The position numbers and the translations under genes are program-made. A model generated the notes under the pieces. That model was not told the origin of the DNA. It saw only the letters and a program-made list of their open reading frames with translations, and did no database searches. 51,449 nucleotides of DNA from assembly GCA_964487355.1 (NCBI GenBank), contig CAZAPS010000010.1, positions 1 through 51,449 of the forward strand, read 5' to 3'. Each line of letters starts with the position of its first letter. Positions within the stretch are counted from its first letter, which is position 1. This DNA is from JAXGYX01 sp964487355. Its GTDB lineage: Bacteria; Bacillota; Clostridia; Saccharofermentanales; Fastidiosipilaceae. Shown piece after piece: positions 49,441 to 51,449 of the stretch.

Positions 49441-50181
49441 ATGAAAAGTCAAAATGTCATATTGTGCGTCCACGGTTTCATGGGATTGCCGAGACAATTT
49501 GACAATTTGCTCGCGGATTTGGATGATCAAAGCTGGGATGTACGCAATCTGCTGCTGCCGGGACACGGTGCCGGAGTGCGAGAATTCGCCGATTCGGGGC
49601 CCGCTGTTTGGATTCCGGCGGTCGAGGACTGCCTCGCTGAATTGCGCGGGACCTATGAAAACATAGTGGTCTGGACGCACTCGATGGGCGGGCTGCTGGC
49701 GATCATCGCCGCGGCGAAAAATCCCGCGCGAATCCGGCGGATCGTCGCGATAGCCCTGCCGATCAGGTTGCGCCTGTCTTTTGCCGGCATACGGATCAAT
49801 GTGAGCGCGCTGCTGGGGAAAAAGCAAAGTGAGGATCCTCGTGTCGTCGCCGCGATTGAGCTGCGCGGAGTCGATGATGTGACCTGGCTCAACGCCGCGC
49901 GATTGTTGCCCAATGTGAAACGGCTGCGCGTCGACCTTGTCAGGCAGGCGACAAAGGTCGTGACGGATCTGGACGTGCCACTCACCGTGGTCAACTCCAT
50001 GGCCGACGAAACGGTGCCACGCTCGGCGACGCGGGTTATCCGTCGACTGAGACCCGATGCCCGTGTGCTGGTTTTGCGACAATCTTCCCATTTCTGGTTC
50101 ACAGAGGAAGAAAAAAGAATGATCGTCGAAGCTATGGACGAGGCGATGCTCGGAGTTTCTCAATCGTCGCAAGAATCATAA
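49441..50181 (+). CDS. Alpha/beta-hydrolase (carboxylesterase/monoacylglycerol lipase-like)
   Basis: 246 residues. CVHGFMGLPRQF oxyanion region, LLPGHGAG, nucleophile elbow THSMGGLL (Ser ~86), Asp in MADETVP and His in SSHFWF. This resembles the small carboxylesterase Est30/lipase group that acts on short to medium acyl esters. ATG 49441 with GAAAGGA upstream at a long distance; a start at 49402 has no support. Cytosolic, no signal peptide. Confidence 0.83.
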   Translation: MKSQNVILCVHGFMGLPRQFDNLLADLDDQSWDVRNLLLPGHGAGVREFADSGPAVWIPAVEDCLAELRGTYENIVVWTHSMGGLLAIIAAAKNPARIRRIVAIALPIRLRLSFAGIRINVSALLGKKQSEDPRVVAAIELRGVDDVTWLNAARLLPNVKRLRVDLVRQATKVVTDLDVPLTVVNSMADETVPRSATRVIRRLRPDARVLVLRQSSHFWFTEEEKRMIVEAMDEAMLGVSQSSQES

Positions 50182-50247
50182 AATGGACGGTTGCCTGAAT
50201 TGTGGCGATGTTCGATTATTTTTTTGCTGTCGGCCATGATTTATAAT

Positions 50248-50276
50248 TTGAATCGGTATGAATGTGATAGTATAAA
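50248..50276 (+). promoter_or_regulatory. Promoter of the GMP synthetase gene
   Basis: TTGAAT (50248–50253), 17-bp spacer, TATAAA (50271–50276). Confidence 0.65.
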
Positions 50277-50444
50277 TCTTGATAATAATCAAGTTTTATG
50301 TCGATCCCAGTTAAGACTTTAAGGGATGAATCAATTGAGAATACCGCGATCGTGTGCGTGATCACGGGTGCGAATAACGGTAGGCGTGAATGATCAATTT
50401 CGCCTGCGTCAGCTGAAACAATCAGAAATGCAAGGGGGCATTCT
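50277..50444 (+). promoter_or_regulatory. Long structured leader of the GMP synthetase gene
   Basis: A leader of about 160 nt has several stems: CTTGA–TCAAG at 50278–50293, ATCCC–GGGAT enclosing TTAA–TTAA around 50304–50327, a perfect palindrome CGTGATCACG at 50357–50366, and TACCG–CGGTA around it. No known riboswitch consensus (purine, PRPP, ppGpp) was recognised. Confidence 0.35.
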
Positions 50445-51428
50445 ATGAGCAGGGAATCATTGGAACAAAGGACCGGTTTTGCCGGCACGATCGCAGAATA
50501 CGCGGATGTACTGATTGAGCAGGTGCGCGATCAGATCGGCGATAAACAGGCGCTGTGCGCTCTGAGTGGCGGGGTGGACAGTTCGGTTTGCGCCGCGTTG
50601 GTCTATAAGGCGATCGGGGATCAGCTGGTCTGTATGTTTGTCGACCATGGGTTGATGCGCAAAGGCGAACCGGAAATGATCGATCGGGTCTTTGGCAAGC
50701 AATATGGCATGAACTTGATTTCGGTGAACGCGCGGGAACGTTTTCTGGGCAAGCTGGAGGGGGTCGACGAGCCGGAGCGCAAACGCAAGATCATCGGTGA
50801 GGAATTCATCCGGGTGTTTGAGGAGGAGTCCGCCAAGCTGGGGCAGATTGATTTTCTGGTGCAGGGGACCATCTACCCGGACGTGTTGGAAAGCGCGTCG
50901 GGCGATGGGCACGTGAAATCGCATCACAATGTGGGTGGACTGCCCGAGGATATGCGTTTTGAGCTCAGTGAGCCGGTGAAATATCTGTTTAAGGATGAGG
51001 TCAGAGAACTTGGCGAGGCGCTGGGTCTGCCGCGTGAACAGGTCTGGAGACAGCCGTTTCCGGGTCCGGGACTGGGTGTGCGCGTGGTTGGCGAGATCAC
51101 AAGAGACAAGGTGCGCATGGTTCAGGAGGCGGACGCTATTTTCCTCGAAGAGGTCGAGAAAGCGGGGCTGGATAAAACGATCTGGCAATACTTCGCGGTC
51201 TGTCCCGGCTGTCGCTCGGTCGGCGTGAAGGACGGCCAACGCACCTATGGCGAGGCGATTGTGTTGCGCGCGGTCCAGTCGCGGGATTCGGTGTCGGCGG
51301 ATGTGACGGAGCTTCCGTATGACCTGTTGAAGACGGTGACGCTGCGGATCACTTCGGAGGTCGAAGGGGTCAACCGTGTGATGTATGACACGACGCCCAA
51401 GCCGCCGGGGACGATCGAGTGGGAGTAG
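50445..51428 (+). CDS. guaA: GMP synthetase ATP-pyrophosphatase subunit, without glutaminase domain
   Basis: 327 residues, matching the C-terminal two-thirds of GuaA: PP-loop ALSGGVDSS near 39–47, VDHGLMRKGE, QGTIYPDVLES, KSHHNVGGLPEDM, RQPFPGPGLGVRV and the XMP-binding end VNRVMYDTTPKPPGTIEWE. The N-terminal class I glutamine amidotransferase domain of ordinary bacterial GuaA is missing. RBS AAGGGGG confirms ATG 50445, and nothing like that domain lies upstream. It either uses ammonia or a separate subunit as in archaea. The stop is 21 bp before the window edge. Confidence 0.92.
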   Translation: MSRESLEQRTGFAGTIAEYADVLIEQVRDQIGDKQALCALSGGVDSSVCAALVYKAIGDQLVCMFVDHGLMRKGEPEMIDRVFGKQYGMNLISVNARERFLGKLEGVDEPERKRKIIGEEFIRVFEEESAKLGQIDFLVQGTIYPDVLESASGDGHVKSHHNVGGLPEDMRFELSEPVKYLFKDEVRELGEALGLPREQVWRQPFPGPGLGVRVVGEITRDKVRMVQEADAIFLEEVEKAGLDKTIWQYFAVCPGCRSVGVKDGQRTYGEAIVLRAVQSRDSVSADVTELPYDLLKTVTLRITSEVEGVNRVMYDTTPKPPGTIEWE

Positions 51429-51449
51429 AAAACAGCATCCCGGAAACTT

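Overview
The window reads as chromosomal DNA of an anaerobic Firmicute, most likely a Clostridia-type gut or sediment fermenter; this is an inference from gene content. It carries a type III glutamine synthetase, a mazG–rqcP–divIC cluster in the order known from Firmicutes, the [FeFe]-hydrogenase maturase HydF, an ANTAR response regulator, a small alarmone synthetase, several ferredoxin-type proteins, strong AGGAGG ribosome binding sites, and several likely TTG or GTG starts. No rRNA, tRNA, CRISPR array, transposase or phage gene was seen.

Region 1 (1–7162) is a sugar or polyol catabolic block. A LacI-type regulator end is followed by a strong promoter, a Gfo/Idh/MocA dehydrogenase, a sugar-phosphate isomerase-like protein and a sugar-binding lipoprotein without its own transporter. 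After a terminator come a second isomerase-like gene, a split ThrE-type exporter pair and a D-2-hydroxyacid dehydrogenase, all overlapping. Region 2 (7154–9648) is a divergent AraC regulator and URO-D-family protein. The same two-gene arrangement returns at 37907–40228.

Region 3 (9731–18045) is the most unusual. A promoter drives an alpha/beta hydrolase, an ANTAR-domain response regulator and a sensor kinase. The kinase's first ~235 residues are a sugar-type ABC ATPase that has lost its Walker A, signature, Walker B aspartate and switch histidine. Next come a second near-consensus promoter, a short leader reading frame running through an intrinsic terminator, and a RbsD-like protein, two separate ABC ATPases, a binding lipoprotein and an RbsC-type permease. 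I propose that transporter occupancy is read by the decoy ATPase domain of the kinase and relayed to an RNA-binding antiterminator acting on the transporter leader.

Region 4 (18068–25059) holds, on the minus strand, a MATE pump, HydF and a CofE-like ligase, divergent from an ArsD-like protein with a cysteine-rich tail, a sugar nucleotidyltransferase and a PadR-like regulator; the last converges with a second Gfo/Idh/MocA gene. Region 5 (25204–36439) is mostly housekeeping: a eukaryotic-type hexokinase, an acyltransferase-fold protein without its catalytic histidine, mazG–rqcP–divIC, thioredoxin, a structured RNA element, glutamine synthetase III, CCA-adding enzyme, a FAH-family hydrolase, UppP and a thioesterase. 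Region 6 (36479–51428) holds a phosphoesterase, a YjbQ protein, the second AraC/URO-D pair, two SGNH hydrolases, an EFR1-type flavodoxin-ferredoxin, TcdA, LarE, MnmA, a ferredoxin-type protein, a RelA/SpoT-type synthetase, MetY, a small lipoprotein, a lipase-like hydrolase and a GMP synthetase lacking the glutaminase domain.

Starts were chosen by ribosome binding site and family fit and are often shorter than the longest open frame. Family names come from recognising motifs by eye; no search was run.
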